Positions 22,153-34,604 of a stretch of 64,000 nt of DNA are shown one piece after another. Each line of letters begins with the position of its first letter. Within the stretch, counting starts at the first letter, position 1. Where the stretch lies: assembly GCF_000006405.1 (NCBI RefSeq), contig NW_003200738.1, positions 97,190-161,189 on the forward strand, read 5' to 3'. The translations under genes were made by a program, and so were the position numbers. A model generated the notes under the pieces. That model was given only the letters and a program-made list of their open reading frames with translations, had not been told where the DNA came from and did no database searches. Source of the DNA: Perkinsus marinus ATCC 50983 (lineage: Eukaryota; Perkinsozoa; Perkinsida; Perkinsidae).

Positions 22153-24934
22153 ATGGCAGTTAGTACTCAAGTCGCTGGTGTGGACAGTAATGATGATGAC
22201 ACTGTTGGTTGTAGTGAGCTAATCCAAAGTATTCGAGTTGGCGACAGACAGATGCCCCCCGAGTTGGCTACCACCCAACAGGATGATGTCATACAAAAAG
22301 CTACGACCTCCTTTGTTTACCTGGAGGCCCCTCAATACTCACTTAGGATTACTTCCGATGGCGGTGACCATAGCAGGTAACGCGAGTCAGTCTGGCACTA
22401 CTGGCGTAGTTTATCGTGTTTGCCATTGGGTGCGCTGTAATCTCGTTGAGACAACATTCCAGAGTTGGTCCATTTTCTAATCAGTTCGAATAGTATCGTT
22501 GTACTCGCGATGGCTTTGTGAGTAGAGATGTTTGCTGTTATACACGTCCGGTTTTGCCATCAGGTTCTCACTCCGTGTAACTTCTCGTAATACGGATCAC
22601 GCTGAGTCCATCGCCGAGCTGCGAGACGGCGATGATAAGCATCGCTTTTTGCATTTCCAATTCAACGACAGTGCTGTATTGGAGGCAGTTTCGACTGACG
22701 GCCAAGGCGCACGAGAAGTCGTGGGATGTAATGATGCAGAGAGTGGTGACACTGAAATGGGGATATAAGCCTCTTCTGATTGTAACTCTCCTATCGACTA
22801 CTCATTCAGCGGAATTTGAATCGAACTTTATTCGGCAGTGGCCTATTGCTCGAGGCATCACTTCGGATGTGGATTTGGTATCAGATACCGTCATAAGCGT
22901 CGATGAGCTGCAAGAGTTTCAGCTTTGTTGCGCCTCTAATCTCACGGTGAGTTGTCTGCATCCTTCTATAGTAGCCATTTACGATCCCCTCTGTAGGTCC
23001 GCTCGTTGGTCAACGACAAGTACCGGAACGTGGGTACCGTCACATTCCGTTTTGTGAATGTGACGCCGCTACCAGCAGCGTTGAGGTCAGCCTTCTCTCC
23101 CCGTACCGAACCTCGGCAGGGATCGACTCTGCGAGCGCGTAATAGGAGGGACCGTTGACCTTGCATGGTAGTAAGCATGCCTCAGGCACCGCCACAGGGA
23201 AGAACGTACATGAGATGACCATTATCGGTCATCGAGGTATTGGTAGTGACGAGATGGGCTCGCGGATAAGAGAGAATACGCTGTTGGCATTCAAGCAGGC
23301 AGCTAAGTACGGTGCTGATGCGGTAGGAATATGCTCTTATCATTGACTAACGTTACGTCCTTTTTCAGGTCGAATTTGACGTCTTCCTCACGGCCGATCG
23401 GACCCCCATGATTTTCCATGATTTGGAGATCAATCATTCCAATAGCAGCAAGAAGATTCCTATCACGTCTCTGTGCGAGGAGGGTCTATGCTCGCTGGAT
23501 GAGGACAATCAAGAGAGGATATTCACGGGTCGGGAACGAGTGGAGTCGAGCGTCTCTGGTGGGGGAAGCGGGTCCTCCAACGGCAGCTTTTGCAGCGGGT
23601 CCTCCACGCCTACCTCCTCGTCTGGAAAGGGTGGCCTATTGGAAGCAGGCAAACGGGTGAGCCTAGCCTCTTCGTGTTTGTCAGTAGCGACATATACGTT
23701 CTTATTTTACAGCTGAGCTCAAAAGTTTTTTTATAGTTATAGGCATTTTACGTGCGAATTCGGGTAGAAGTGTGCGGAAACCCAAGAGAATTTCTCAAAG
23801 TTCCCTCAAAATTTTCATACTGTCGCCAACACATGCACACATTTTCCAACACTGGTGTTTGCTATAACAGTACTGCATTTGATCTTCCTCAGGTGCGCAG
23901 TCTCCATGACCTAGCGGCAACATTCCCCTCTAGAGGTCGTGTTGAATCGGAAGTATCGCCACTTGAGGCCGAGGGTGTTCGAGATAGTGCTGCAGTGCAG
24001 GAGAAACTGCCCAGTCTGAAGGCCGTGTTAGAGGGTACACCTGACGATCTGGGAGCATTGATTGAGATCAAGTAATAGTAGGTCGGCGGCGTGGTGGTGG
24101 TGGTGGTGGAGTTTGTCAACTGTTGTCTTTTGTATTGTAGGTATCCAACTGCAGCTGCTATTCGAAAGTATCCATCACGGTCGTGCCACGACCGCGGTAC
24201 TGTTGCTGACGTCATCCTGCGTTATATATACGACTATGGTTGTCCCGCGACTCGGAGGTAGCGTGGCAGTGTGTGAAGGATTTGGGCATGTTTCGCTTAG
24301 GTATATGTTCTCCTCATTTGATCCCGAGATGTGCCTCGCACTACGACAGAAGCAGGCACGGTTCCCTATCATTCTCAATACGTGGTTCGGGTATGAGGAT
24401 GTTCATGATAACACCGAGGTCGACTTCACGGACCTCCGCAATGTACTATGGTTATCATTCACTTGGTCGTATTGTTCCTATTATGGCAGAGGGATCCCTT
24501 GGCAGCAGCTGAGTTCTGTTCACGGAACGGCATTGAAGGGCTGTGCCTTGAGGCGTCATGGTTGCATGAGCACTATCAATTCGCTGACTACTGCCGAAGG
24601 GCTGGACTGACATTGTAATATGCAATTCTGGTAGTGTTGGACATGCGTAGTGTTAGGTATACGTATGGTCCTGAGAACAATAAGACGTCTCGTGTTGAGA
24701 TGCAAATGCGGCATATGGGCGTGGCTGGCTGCATAGTCGACAACATCGGTCGATTCCGTGGAGGAGCTGATGGCGAAGGCGCGGTGGTAAGGTCTATGAA
24801 CATCGGGTCTGCTTCTATCACTTTCATTGTATTATCAGATGTCCTTGGCAGAAGCACGAAAGCTTTGGTCGTCCAGTCAAAGTGCAGCCTCGTCGTCGGG
24901 ATTCTCTACTGCTTCGTCATCCGATGCCAACTAA
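22153..24934 (+). CDS. glycerophosphodiester phosphodiesterase, GPCPD1/GDE1-like
   Basis: Hydrolyses glycerophosphodiesters such as glycerophosphocholine to glycerol-3-phosphate and alcohol. The GDPD TIM barrel is clear: TIIGHRGIG, RENTLLAFKQAAKYGADA, VEFDVFLTADRTPMIFHD (catalytic HR...E...EFDV...HD), SLKAVLEGTPDDLGALIEIK, then RRYMFSSFDPEMCLALRQKQ, FCSRNGIEGLCLEASWLHEH, TYGPENN and HMGVAGCIVDNI. Order and spacing follow animal GPCPD1. The N-terminal exons (MAVSTQVAGVDSNDDD..., FVYLEAPQYSLRI, KHRFLHFQFNDSAVLEAV, VRSLVNDKYRNVGTVTFRFV) would correspond to the starch-binding and linker part, but I cannot confirm a CBM20 fold. A Ser/Gly-rich insert (SGGGSGSSNGSF) precedes intron 23657-23892, which holds MITE copy d. 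Ends SLAEARKLWSSSQSA...SDAN. Cytosolic location inferred; some 5' exon borders are approximate. Confidence 0.88.
23672..23855 (+). mobile_element. introner-like MITE, copy d (in GPCPD1-like intron)
   Basis: About 184 bp: diverged left end, cagctgagctcaaaag, aagtgtgcggaaaccc, ttccctcaaaattttcata, right end attttccaacactgg. It occupies most of intron 23657-23892. Confidence 0.85.
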
Positions 24935-26934
24935 TCCTATGTATAAGCCATCCCACTTCTTCTTATATTTGTCAGTTGCCAATGCACTACGGCGGCCTTA
25001 CCAGTGCCAGTTCTTTACCTGATGTAAAGGACATGTGCTGTGGTTTCTCTCGACGGTGATTATGAAGATAAAGATGTTGGATCTTGTTATTCGTGTATTA
25101 TATCAATATACTTCTTCTCTGATTCTTGAGTAGGCGTGTTCCGATCGATCACTCTCGTCGGACGTATGCCGCCAAACGACGGTGCGGGAGTAGCTTTCTT
25201 TTTCATTCGGGCGCATTGTCGTCCATCTGATCTGTGAATACAGTAGTGTCTGGATGCATGGTTATATCCCGGTACTGTTCACGGGTGGATGGACATTTTC
25301 CTCTTTATCTCTCCTATCTACTGCTACCTAACATTCACCGATAGGAGAGTAGTCGTTATTGACTTTGCTGATCTAACTACGTTGAGTCATGCTGCCCCTG
25401 GCCGACTCGACAAATATCTTTACTTAGCGTCCGGGTGGGACGAAGTCGGAGATTGGCCCGGTGGTCATCAACTGCCTCTACGCATCGACTGCAATCATCA
25501 TGGTTTATTCCCCTCATTTGTGTGTCGAGAAATGGCTACAATGAGTGAGTTTAATACATCTACACAGTCTCCGCCAATCTCATTGTACTATCGACACGAC
25601 GATCTGTATTGAGGGGCATCTCGTATGTCTGACTCTACTATTGTTAGGTTGATAGTACCGTTAGCGGTTATATTGCGCTGTTGTACTTTTGCTGTCTAAT
25701 TATTGCTCATCCGGAATGGGTTTGGGATAGAGCGTATGATGATGTTGTGACTTGAACCCTACGATCATTATGCTTATCGTCGTCTTGCCGAGTAGGTGTT
25801 CGTGGTGTTACTCGATTATACCGATAATGCAGGGATGATGTAGAAGGTGAACGTCTGCCTTGTGGAGGGGTAGTTTATTGAGAATACTTCCTTCTGTGGG
25901 CTCGTGTTGAGTTGAGTTTTCAATGCCCAATGAATGATGCAAGTCCCTGTTGTAACCCGAGTTCGACCAGTCCCATCAAGACTTGTTATCTTGTTGTAGC
26001 CCTAAAGGATCCATAGAGGCAACAGTGGACTGTCCACTTTCTCGAAGAGGCTGTTGTTATCTGTTGTTTGTGACTAACCACTCATGCTGTCTTCCGAGGC
26101 ATATTTAGCCTTGTTGAGATCAACTTTTTAGTGGGGCAGCTATGCCAAGGTATTTCCACGTGTAAACAGTGTGTGGGGCAGCTATGCCAAGATACGCCTC
26201 TGTACGGGATGTCGTAGCCGCACGCGGGAGAAAGATGAACTCCGTCGACACGAGCGATGTGACGGAATGAGGATTCATTCTTCAGGACAAGTCAGTTCCA
26301 CTGTTGACCAGGGTGCTTCCGCTTGGGGCAGATATGCCATACCTACGATGTGGATTGAAGATAGATGCCACTGTCGTGATGAGAGAATCGTCCGTCGAGG
26401 GAGATTGTCCTTGAGAGTAGACTGGGCCCTATAAGGGAGCTTGTTCGTCACCTGGCCCCTGCTGAAAGTGGATGCGTGCTCGTTCAGTTGGAGTAGATGC
26501 TCGTGTTAGTCCGATCTACTACATAGTGATAGTTGAATGTCCAACTCTCATTGCCGAGGCCTATGATTGTCGTTGTTATAGTCCTCTCGAGTTTCACCCG
26601 ATGCTTGTTCTTGCTTGAGAGACAAACTGTCTGAGAAAACATGGCTAGGCCCATTCGGATTTGAGCTGCAACGTTTTCCTGATTATGTCGGTGTCAAGGA
26701 AGAGTTGTGATGTGGTATTGGTGAGTCTATGAGGAGAACAGAATCGCGTGAGATAAGCGACGTCATTGCCACATCAACTTTGGCATCTATCTTCCTTATT
26801 GTACTCGAGTCTTTCATCCCGCGGCCTGTGTATCGTTAAGTGTCATGGAGTGTTGCACGTAGTGGCAAGTGAGGGCCTGGGCTTTGCAACCACTGGGAGA
26901 TAAATCTCTTAGCCTTCTCTGTGAAGGTTCTTCC
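24935..26934. other. spacer with one unrecognised open frame and minisatellite copies
   Basis: A plus-strand frame at 25289-25612 starts MDIFLFISPIYCYLTF and contains KYLYLASGWDEVGDWPGGHQ; it may be an exon, but no family is recognised. The minisatellite core ggggcagctatgcca appears at about 26132 and 26174, and a variant at 26324. No other gene is supported before the alpha-galactosidase. Confidence 0.4.
26131..26340 (+). repeat. diverged copies of the GGGGCAGCTATGCCA minisatellite
   Basis: Three spaced copies: tggggcagctatgccaagg (26132), tggggcagctatgccaagat followed by acgcctc (26173) and tggggcagatatgccat (26323). They match the 51-bp array at 11740-12028. They lie 600-800 bp upstream of the first alpha-galactosidase. 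Confidence 0.75.
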
Positions 26935-28710
26935 ATGACTTTTGGCTCCTGCGGTTACGTTCGAACGTTACTAGTATGGTCCATACCGTGTGTTGCGGGA
27001 CTCGACAACGGTTTAGGCCTGACACCACCCATGGGTTGGCTAAGTTGGGAGAGATATGGATGCTTTGTCAATGAGGATCTTTATAAGCGTATGGCCGATG
27101 CGTTGGTCGAGTTTGGATACAAGTAAGATGGGAGTCACGGCTATTGATGGATATAAGTTGGCTATTGGGCATCTCCCTCAGGGATGTGGGATATGAGTAT
27201 GTGAATGTTGATGATTGTTGGGCCTTGAAACATCGTGGACCTGATGGTAGAATGGTGCCTGATCCTGACAGATTCCCGAGCGGTATCAAGGGCTTGGCGG
27301 ATTACGTCCATTCGAAAGGCCTCAAGTTCGGCTTGTATACTGTAAGCAGCGGACTTGGTCGGAAATACCACGACTCCCAGGTATTCAGGACATCGGTACA
27401 ATGACATGCGCCCAGTACCCTGGCAGCGAGGGTCACTTCGATATCGATGCACAGACGTTCGCTGAATGGGGTGTTGACTCTATTAAAGTCGATGGTTGCT
27501 ACGCCGACTATAAGGTGAGTTGACGACTGATCCGCTGGTCAACTTTGCTCTGATTTCTCGCTTCCGCAGACCTTCGATGTGACATATCCAGCTTTCGGAA
27601 GAGCCCTGAATAAGACTGGCCGCCCTATGCTATATGAATGCAGGTGGTCGACATATTTCATTGACGTTCCATACACGGATATTCTGTTCGTAGCGCACCC
27701 CTCTTTACACCTGGTCATCTTGTTAATAGCAGTAAGCTGCTCACGGTCCTCGCGCCTAATTGCAATTATTGGCGCATGTTTGATGATATCAAGGACAATT
27801 GGGGCTCACTGCGACGCACAGTAGATATCTTCGCCACATCAGGCCCTGATTCCTTCATGGTGAGATAATCTCAGTGGGATGAATGATCACATTTCATAGG
27901 TACGTGCCAGCGGCCCCGGTCACTTCAACGATGCTGACATGTATGTACTTGACCTTATACTACGGCTGCAAGTCTCACTCTGCCTCAGGATTCTCGTGGG
28001 AATGTCCGATGATAGCATCCCTAGATACCAAGCTCAAATGGCTCTCTGGTCTATATTCTCTAGTCCACTGTATGGTCCGCGGTGACATTGTTGATCGAGA
28101 GTATGTTCATGTAGGTTGATGAGCAATGATTTGTATAACATGCCGCCAGGGACGAAGGAAATCTTGCAGAACAAGGAGATCATTGCAGTCAGCCAAGATC
28201 CTCTGGGGAAGATGGTAACGATCTGTGGGTTGACTGTCTCTTCGTAGTGCAGCTCTCAATGCACAGTGCCTGGTTAATGTTTGTCTACCATTTCATTGCA
28301 GGGGTATCCTATCTATACTAATACTTCCCAAGTCCGCGTGTGGATCAAGGAACTCTCACCGAATGGATGCAAGGCTAGATGGGCGGTTGTGCTGCAAAAC
28401 TTCCTCACTGTGGACACCATTCTTAAGGTTGATCCTTCGAAAATTCCGGGCTGGAATTTACATACCAGGTCGATTGGTGTGAGCCTTCGCTTGTCCCCAT
28501 CCGCTTTGCAGGTTCAGGATACGCAACCTATTCGCGCATACGGATGTGGGTCGGGTGCACTGTGGTTCATTTGAGTCCTCAGTCGCACCAGAAAGCGTCC
28601 AGATGTTCCTTTTCACGGAGGCTGGATTGGCATCGCAAGCAAAGCCCATTGGAGGGGAGTCAGTACCCTTATCGTTAACTAATGGACCATCTAGCCTATT
28701 CTTGACGTGA
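26935..28710 (+). CDS. alpha-galactosidase, GH27 (copy A)
   Basis: Retaining exo-glycosidase releasing terminal alpha-galactose. A signal-peptide-like start ([15 protein letters not shown]) precedes [20 protein letters not shown], the canonical GH27 N-terminus. Then [47 protein letters not shown] (nucleophile Asp in KVDGC), the YEC exon, [34 protein letters not shown] (acid/base Asp), [37 protein letters not shown], and the C-terminal beta-sandwich [13 protein letters not shown]. At least nine introns, mostly 42-60 nt, GT-AG, and phases join throughout; the exon at 27694-27859 requires splicing to restore the frame. A secreted or lysosomal role is inferred. It is divergent from copies B and C, which share extra Cys residues near the start. 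Confidence 0.92.
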
Positions 28711-29066
28711 ATAGGTCTTAGACCCGCGCATCAGGCTTCAACCTCTTCCGAGGATGCTGATTGCGAGTAACGACTTTGTTCTTGAGTAAGTTGAAATAGT
28801 CTTGTTGACGACAAGTTGTCTTGTTGTGTTGACGAGACTATGCGTTCGAGCTCAGAGGATTTCGCAGCAATCTTTGGGACCTTGGCTGTACTTCAGAGAG
28901 CACTGGGAACAAAGAACCGCTGTCAGCTGACAGCAGCATCATCAACGAGTCAGATCATTATCAGCTGAATCAGCATGACTAGACTAGCTAGTTAGAGCAT
29001 GAATCCGGAGTTTCTGAGAAGTGTGACGCGACGACACTGATGTCATAGAATATTTCTCATCTCCTT

Positions 29067-31270
29067 ATGGCGGCTACGGGTTACTTCGAAGAGCCACAGT
29101 CAGACGAGAGTGATTTTGAATCGAGTGTGTGTAGCCGCGGCCGTGCTAGGCAGGATACAGTCTGTGTTAGGATTCTCACCAAGCAACCCTCGGGTCATAC
29201 ACAACAGACCTTATGATGAGGTCTTCGATGTACTGAAGGGAGACGACCCGATAGATGATGAGGAAGAGGAGATCAACTCCGATGAGGAGGGTCCGACTAC
29301 CCTCCAGGAGAGCAGAACCCAGCCTCTCCGCAATGGTACAAGGCGCAGCCTAGACCGGGAGGAGCTGCTTACGTGCTGCCTCTCAGACGGTGAAGACAGT
29401 GTGTCCACCCCTCATAGTGGTCGTGGCGGCCTCGAGGCATACGACCGGTCTTCGCACCGTTTCCATGTCGATGGCTCCTCTGGACTTACGGAACTCGGAT
29501 CGATCAACTCCTCGCCACAGTCTTTTGCATCGGATTCTGCACGAGTGGGGCGTGCGGTGTCTCTACTTGAGTTTTTACCCAGAGGTGTTTCGCCCTATCA
29601 TGACCCCTGTTGTTCTCGTGAAACGCTTACCGTTATGTTTGTAGTCGACCCAAGCCTAGACTGGTGGGTTCGCATGTCTTAGGGTTCAAGGCCACATGGA
29701 GCCGCCCAGCACAGACATCTGGCTGTGCCCATCATGGAGCACAATAGGAGCAGCGATGGGAGCTCTGCAGCATCATCTTCTGGGTAACATTCTTTGCAAC
29801 GAAATCTCACGGCCTAAGCCGTCTCAGTCCTAGGCTATATCCTTCGGGGGAGTCCTCGAGAGCATACCCTTATAGCTCGGTATCTCGACAGAGGATCCAA
29901 TTCAGGTCCCCATCCGTACCATCGGCGGCTGTTTCATCCCCAATAGCTGGAGTGTCTCAAACGCAGGATTTTGCAGTTCATAAGCTCATTCGAGCTAATG
30001 TGGAACTTCCTACTACTCGAGGGTTTGAGAGCGTGCTTACCGTGGGGGAGCTAAATGCCGTCGGCAGGTATCAGGCAGAAGATTTCGCTCATCTGAGCGT
30101 ATCAGAGGAGATCAAGGATCTTTTTGGATATATCAGTCGGTACCATCCTCACACTGTCGAGCTGGAGACGCCACTGAAGCCGTTCATACCCGAACTCATC
30201 CCAGCCGTTGGGGAGGTTCGATGCACATTCTGTCCAAATGGGTGGTCCAATTATTGCTATCAAGGTGGACGCAGCTCTTAAGATCCCTCCTCCAAGCACA
30301 GGCCTCAAAGAGTGCATGAGTGCAGACAAGACCATCGTGAGTGTGGCGGACGTGATGTCAAAGGTATTGCCCGCTGAATAGCGTGAGTTACTGTGATGGA
30401 CTCAGTTGAACGGACTGGGTCTGGTCGAGCTTGATGAGCCATGTCTCAACCAGAGCGACCCCGCAGTTGTACAGTTGGTACGTCAGCAGTCTTTTGCATC
30501 GCGTTGCCTGAGTTGTTAGGATGTTGAATTCTCTCAGAAACTCCGATCGATGACTCAATGTGGGAATCTTGATTTCTTACAAGTTCGCAAAGTGGCATAT
30601 CCTGAGACCATCAATCAGAGAGAGGTGGCAGCATCAGTATTAAGCGTACCTAGTTTTGCATAAGGTTGACAACTGGATAACCCAAATCGAGGAGCTCCAC
30701 AAGGACGAGAATGCGCCCTCATCGGTCATGAACTATTCTCACAAGATGCCTTCCATCGATCAGCTCATGGAGGTCTCCATCCATGATGCCTCACCTACGC
30801 GTCAGCTACCTGAGCTCAGGCATGGCCACCGGAGATGGAAGAGTATCTCTCCTCGTCCAATGCCGTCCTTGACCCTAACCCAAATCTGGATGTGGATTTG
30901 ATCACCTACATTCGGTATCATCAATCTCTCGTGCAGCTCTGTACCCCGTAGCTCTCCTCCAGGATCATTTGTGCCATGTTGGACATCCCCATCCACGACA
31001 ATAGTACGGCTAGTATCATTGACGCCCTACACGTCTTGTTCACTCTCTATTCGGGTGAGTTACTCCTTCCCCTCAGATATGTCTCTTGTTGATATTATCG
31101 AAGCTCCTCCTGAACAATTCACACATTGGCGCTCACCTTTCCCCATGTGATTCTCAGACTTCGCCTCTAATCCCCATTTTGCCGCTTCCTCTCCCGAACA
31201 GCCTATAGGAGATAGCATTCCTCCTGCAAATATAGTGGAAGACCGCACCTCGAGCGTTATTATTGAATAA
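29067..31270 (+). CDS. IFT46: intraflagellar transport protein 46
   Basis: IFT-B core subunit needed to carry outer dynein arms into flagella. The N-terminus (MAATGYFEEPQSDESDFES) leads into a long acidic, Ser-rich region (DPIDDEEEEINSDEEGPTTL), as in other IFT46 proteins. The conserved domain follows: YQAEDFAHLSVSEEIKDLFG, YISRYHPHTVELETPLKPFI, PELIPAVGEVDAALKIPPP, LNGLGLVELDEPCLNQSDP, VDNWITQIEELHKDENAP, NYSHKMPSIDQLME, DLITYIRYHQSLVQLCT, LCAMLDIPIHDN and DALHVLFTLYSDF, then a variable tail ending SSVIIE. This order matches human IFT46 closely. The junctions between the acidic region and the core (29600-29900) are approximate. Confidence 0.92.
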
Positions 31271-31613
31271 CCGTCGCTCCCACGGTGGGTAGGATGCAGT
31301 TTGTGGTACAAGAAGTTTTGGCAGTTTCAACATACTTTCGCCCCACTGCCCGCAACTACATGCTTGTTCTATTGACAGACATGAGGACTAGCATGATATT
31401 AGCGATTTCACTCAATCATAGTTGTATCGAGTGCGTAAATCTACTCAGCAATATCAAGTCATCTGGGAATCAGTGATAATGCTGAGTTAGCATTATCAAT
31501 GATTTCATTCAGTCTACAGCATTCCCTCATGTAGTCTCACGGTTTTGAATTCATCCAGATTGGCTCTACTTCGTACGCGCCGACGAGTTTGATCGTGACG
31601 ATCACTGATCGTC

Positions 31614-31835
31614 CGTCGCCTGGCGTCCGCGGAATTGATTGTACTGAGCTATGTCTTAGGTCGGCATAGCTGCCCCACTAGAGAAATTGAATTGTACTCG
31701 GGAATACCTTGGCATAGCATATTCGCCCCGCCGATGGAACTTGTTGTACTCAGTCATATCTCGCGTGGCATACTTGCCCCACGACAGAAATTTGTTGTAC
31801 TGGGGCAGATCTTGGCGTGGCATAGCTGCCCCAAA
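31614..31835 (-). repeat. four diverged units of the GGGGCAGCTATGCCA minisatellite
   Basis: Units of about 50 bp read, on the plus strand, ttgtactg...ttggcatagctgcccc; the reverse complement is the ggggcagctatgcca core. The left flank cgtcgcctggcgtccgcgga is shared, with a small gap, by the remnant at 41252-41300, so the repeat is embedded in a larger dispersed unit. It lies upstream of alpha-galactosidase B. Confidence 0.8.
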
Positions 31836-31980
31836 TCGCTCGTACAGAGAGCGGAAACGAGTTTGCGAATGTACAGACCACTTTCAGTCAATGAGCATTG
31901 CCCCTTGGATAGTCCTGAAGTGTCGGCTCAGCATAACTTCAGTTTGCACTGGTCGATAGTGCGATGTAGGTCCATCTAGT

Positions 31981-32219
31981 ATGGATGATTTAGATGATAC
32001 TGCATTGATGGCAGTATGCTTCCAGAACCACGACCATGAGTTGTTATGAGATATCGGATGTTATGTGGAGGGTGAAGCGCCGTGGCAACTGGTTAATGGC
32101 TTTCGTGAATTCTGTGACGAGCAACGTTTGCGAATGAGGAACTTCTGTCACTTGTGTGGCACGCCTATCGGTGCTGCTTCCATTAAACTACGTCACCGCG
32201 GAACATCGTCATCGTAGAA
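31981..32219 (+). pseudogene. fragment with a zinc-ribbon-like CxxC
   Basis: Reads MDDLDDTALMAVCFQNHDHE, then a stop, and on in the same frame VEGEAPWQLVNGFREFCDEQ and RMRNFCHLCGTPIGAASIKL before another stop. FCHLCG is a Cys-x2-Cys knuckle as found at the start of Nudix NADH pyrophosphatase zinc ribbons and other ribbons, but the second CxxC is missing. It is either an exon of an unrecognised gene or a fragment. Confidence 0.3.
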
Positions 32220-32499
32220 TCCGTCCATCTTAGATGCTACAGTGTAGTCCAAGCCTATGTCAGCCGTGTCAATCTCTGTAATTTTAACACTCGAATCTTG
32301 ACATCATGCTCTGACGTTCAATCTGAATGATTTAAACTGTAGCCCAGGGTGCTAAGATCTCCCAGATCGAAAGTCGGGCTTCTCCCATCCAATGACTCCG
32401 CGTCCTATTGTGCCACATTTTCGCGCCCAGGCCAAGTTTCTCGTAAAGGACTGACGAATATAGTGTGGAGCATCCAATCAGTAGCATCGCCCTTACAAC

Positions 32500-34604
32500 A
32501 TGCCTTTGAAGTACCAGACATCCACCCTGGTATCACTCGTGGCATTTGGGATCCATCCGCTTGTCTGCGGTCTCGACAATGATTTGGCACGTACACCTCC
32601 TATGGGGTGGTTGGCCTGGGAGAGGTTTGGTTGCGAGACCGATTGTGAAACCCATCCCGATACCTGCATCAGCGAGAAGCTGTACACTGATATGGCTGAC
32701 GAGCTCATCCGTGGAGGATACAAGTAGGAAAGAGTTGTTCGTGTTACACTCAGCATGAGGGAATGCCGGTTATGAATACGTCAACATTGACGATTGTTGG
32801 TCGACTTTGGAGAGAGACGCGAAGACAGGAGGAATCCTTCCGGATCCAGAACGATTCCCTCATGGTATTAAATGGTTGGCCGATTATATGCACAGTCGCG
32901 GCCTCAAGTTGGGCATCTATGCGGTAAGAGCCTCTTTGACATACTTTCGACCTGCTCATCTCATAGGACATTGGGACGAAAACCTGCGGCGGATACCCGG
33001 GTCTTGAGGGACACTTCGAGCAGGACGTGAAGACCTTCGCTGAATGGGGCATTGATTCCCTAAAAGTGGATGGATGTTATGCCAACACGAGTGTAAGTCT
33101 CACAACTGCTCCACTTTGTCGCGTCGTCGACGGTCAAAGCCTTTTCAGACATTCGGAGAAACATATCCTGGATTAGGGAGACTCCTGAACGCTACAGGGA
33201 GGCCGATACTCTACTCGTGCAGGTATACTGAATACTGGAATTGTCGTGATGTGTCCACCGCAGTTGGCCAGCATACCTAGCCGATCATGCAGAGGACAAA
33301 GACGTTCTTGTAAAAGAGATCGCTCCCGCTTGCAATCTGTGGCGCAATTTCGACGACATCTACGACTCTTGGGCATCTATCCAGGGGATCACCAACTTTT
33401 GGGCTCGACGAAATTCAACTGATATTTTGGTGAGCAAATGCGGTTGCTGAATTATATGTCAAGGGCCTTGATTCATAGTGCCTTGACTCGAGGCACTATG
33501 AGGTCAGTCCTCAGAGGGATCCTCAGGTGTCCTCAGTGAGGACTCGCTGTGAGGCTCCTCACAGCGAATCATTCGATGCCAAAGCACGAAGTGCTTTTAG
33601 ATACGCGCAGCGGGTCCTGGTCACTGGAATGATCCCGACATGTGAGACAGGAGTTCTCTTCTACTGATCAACCGTAGCCTTTGTCGTCTCGTAGGATAGT
33701 GGTCGGTAACAACGGTCTGAGCGAGGTTGAGCAACAGTCACAGTTCGCACTATGGGCTATGTTCGCCGCTCCTCTGTAGGCTAACATCGAACTCTTTTAC
33801 GTTTGGTAGATGTGTATCACCTATGCGTCATCGTGGCAAGTAGCCATTGGCTACCGTCGCGTTATGGACAGTATGTATGCTACTATAGATATTCTACTAC
33901 TATAGGTATCTGACCGCCGACCTACGAACGATGCCTTCTTGGGCTCGGGAGATCGTGCAAAATAAGGAGATAATAGCCATCAACCAAGATCCTCTGGGGA
34001 AGCAAGTATGATGTTTGTCAATTCGGCTGTTGCTGCTACCGAGTGTGAGGGTTCGGAGTTCCACTTCTTCGTAGGGTTACGTAGTCTGGTCAGAGAACGG
34101 TGCGCGAATTTGGATCAGAGAGCTCGCCGGCACCGATAAATCTGTGGATACCTGGGCTGTTCTCCTAGAAAATAGCAATTCCATTTTTGGCCTCCAACGC
34201 ATAGCTCTACAGCCAACTCGACACATACCTAGATGGGCTGAAGGCACACAGTAAGCGCATCACTAGACTTCGATGTTCGATTAAAGAGCTGACTGATATC
34301 GATGTGGTGGATCGTCGGACGGGTTCTAGTGAGAGTCTCCCATTCGTTGATGTCGGGAGGTATAAAATCGATCGTTAACAGCCTCGAGTTGAGCTTCCGT
34401 ACGGCCTGTGAGACGTTCGACGTCTGTTTCAGGTTCAGCGTGAGGGACCTATTTCGAGGCCGAAATATTGGTCTATTCGTTGACGAGTACTCAGCTAATG
34501 TGGACACCTCCTCTGTTCACTTCGTCATTATCCGGAAGGTCAGAAAGTGGAAGCACGTGTCACACTTACGTATCCCCAATTCTGAAGAAGTTATCGTAAT
34601 GTAA
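32500..34604 (+). CDS. alpha-galactosidase, GH27 (copy B), probably damaged
   Basis: Near-identical to copy C across exons and introns. Visible: signal-peptide-like start [63 protein letters not shown] (nucleophile), [34 protein letters not shown] (acid/base), [35 protein letters not shown] and [13 protein letters not shown]. Exons include 32967-33092, 33149-33222, 33264-33429, 33601-33641, 33695-33775, 33906-34005, 34075-34250 and 34433-34604. At the first intron/exon-2 border (about 32724-32765) about 30 bp present in copy C, including its acceptor cag, are missing, and one extra A changes the frame (gggaatgcc against gggatgcc in C). No acceptor there restores the frame, so this copy is probably a recent pseudogene or makes a truncated product. 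Intron 33430-33600 is packed with hairpins. Confidence 0.8.
33430..33600. repeat. intron with an array of perfect hairpins
   Basis: Within 130 bp: catagtgcc/ggcactatg, tcgctgtgagg/cctcacagcga and aaagcac/gtgcttt, plus related tcctcag inverted words. The equivalent intron of copy C is shorter and lacks the first two, so they entered or expanded after the duplication. Confidence 0.8.

Noticed and set aside
23418..23660. Alternative plus frame inside the GPCPD1-like gene
   Set aside because: The overlapping frame carries the conserved EFDV...FHDLE catalytic motif of the GDPD domain.
32341..32420. tRNA-like strings before alpha-galactosidase B (gcacaataggac, tttcgatctggga on the minus strand)
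   Set aside because: Acceptor, anticodon and T stems do not pair; at most a degenerate tRNA-derived fragment.
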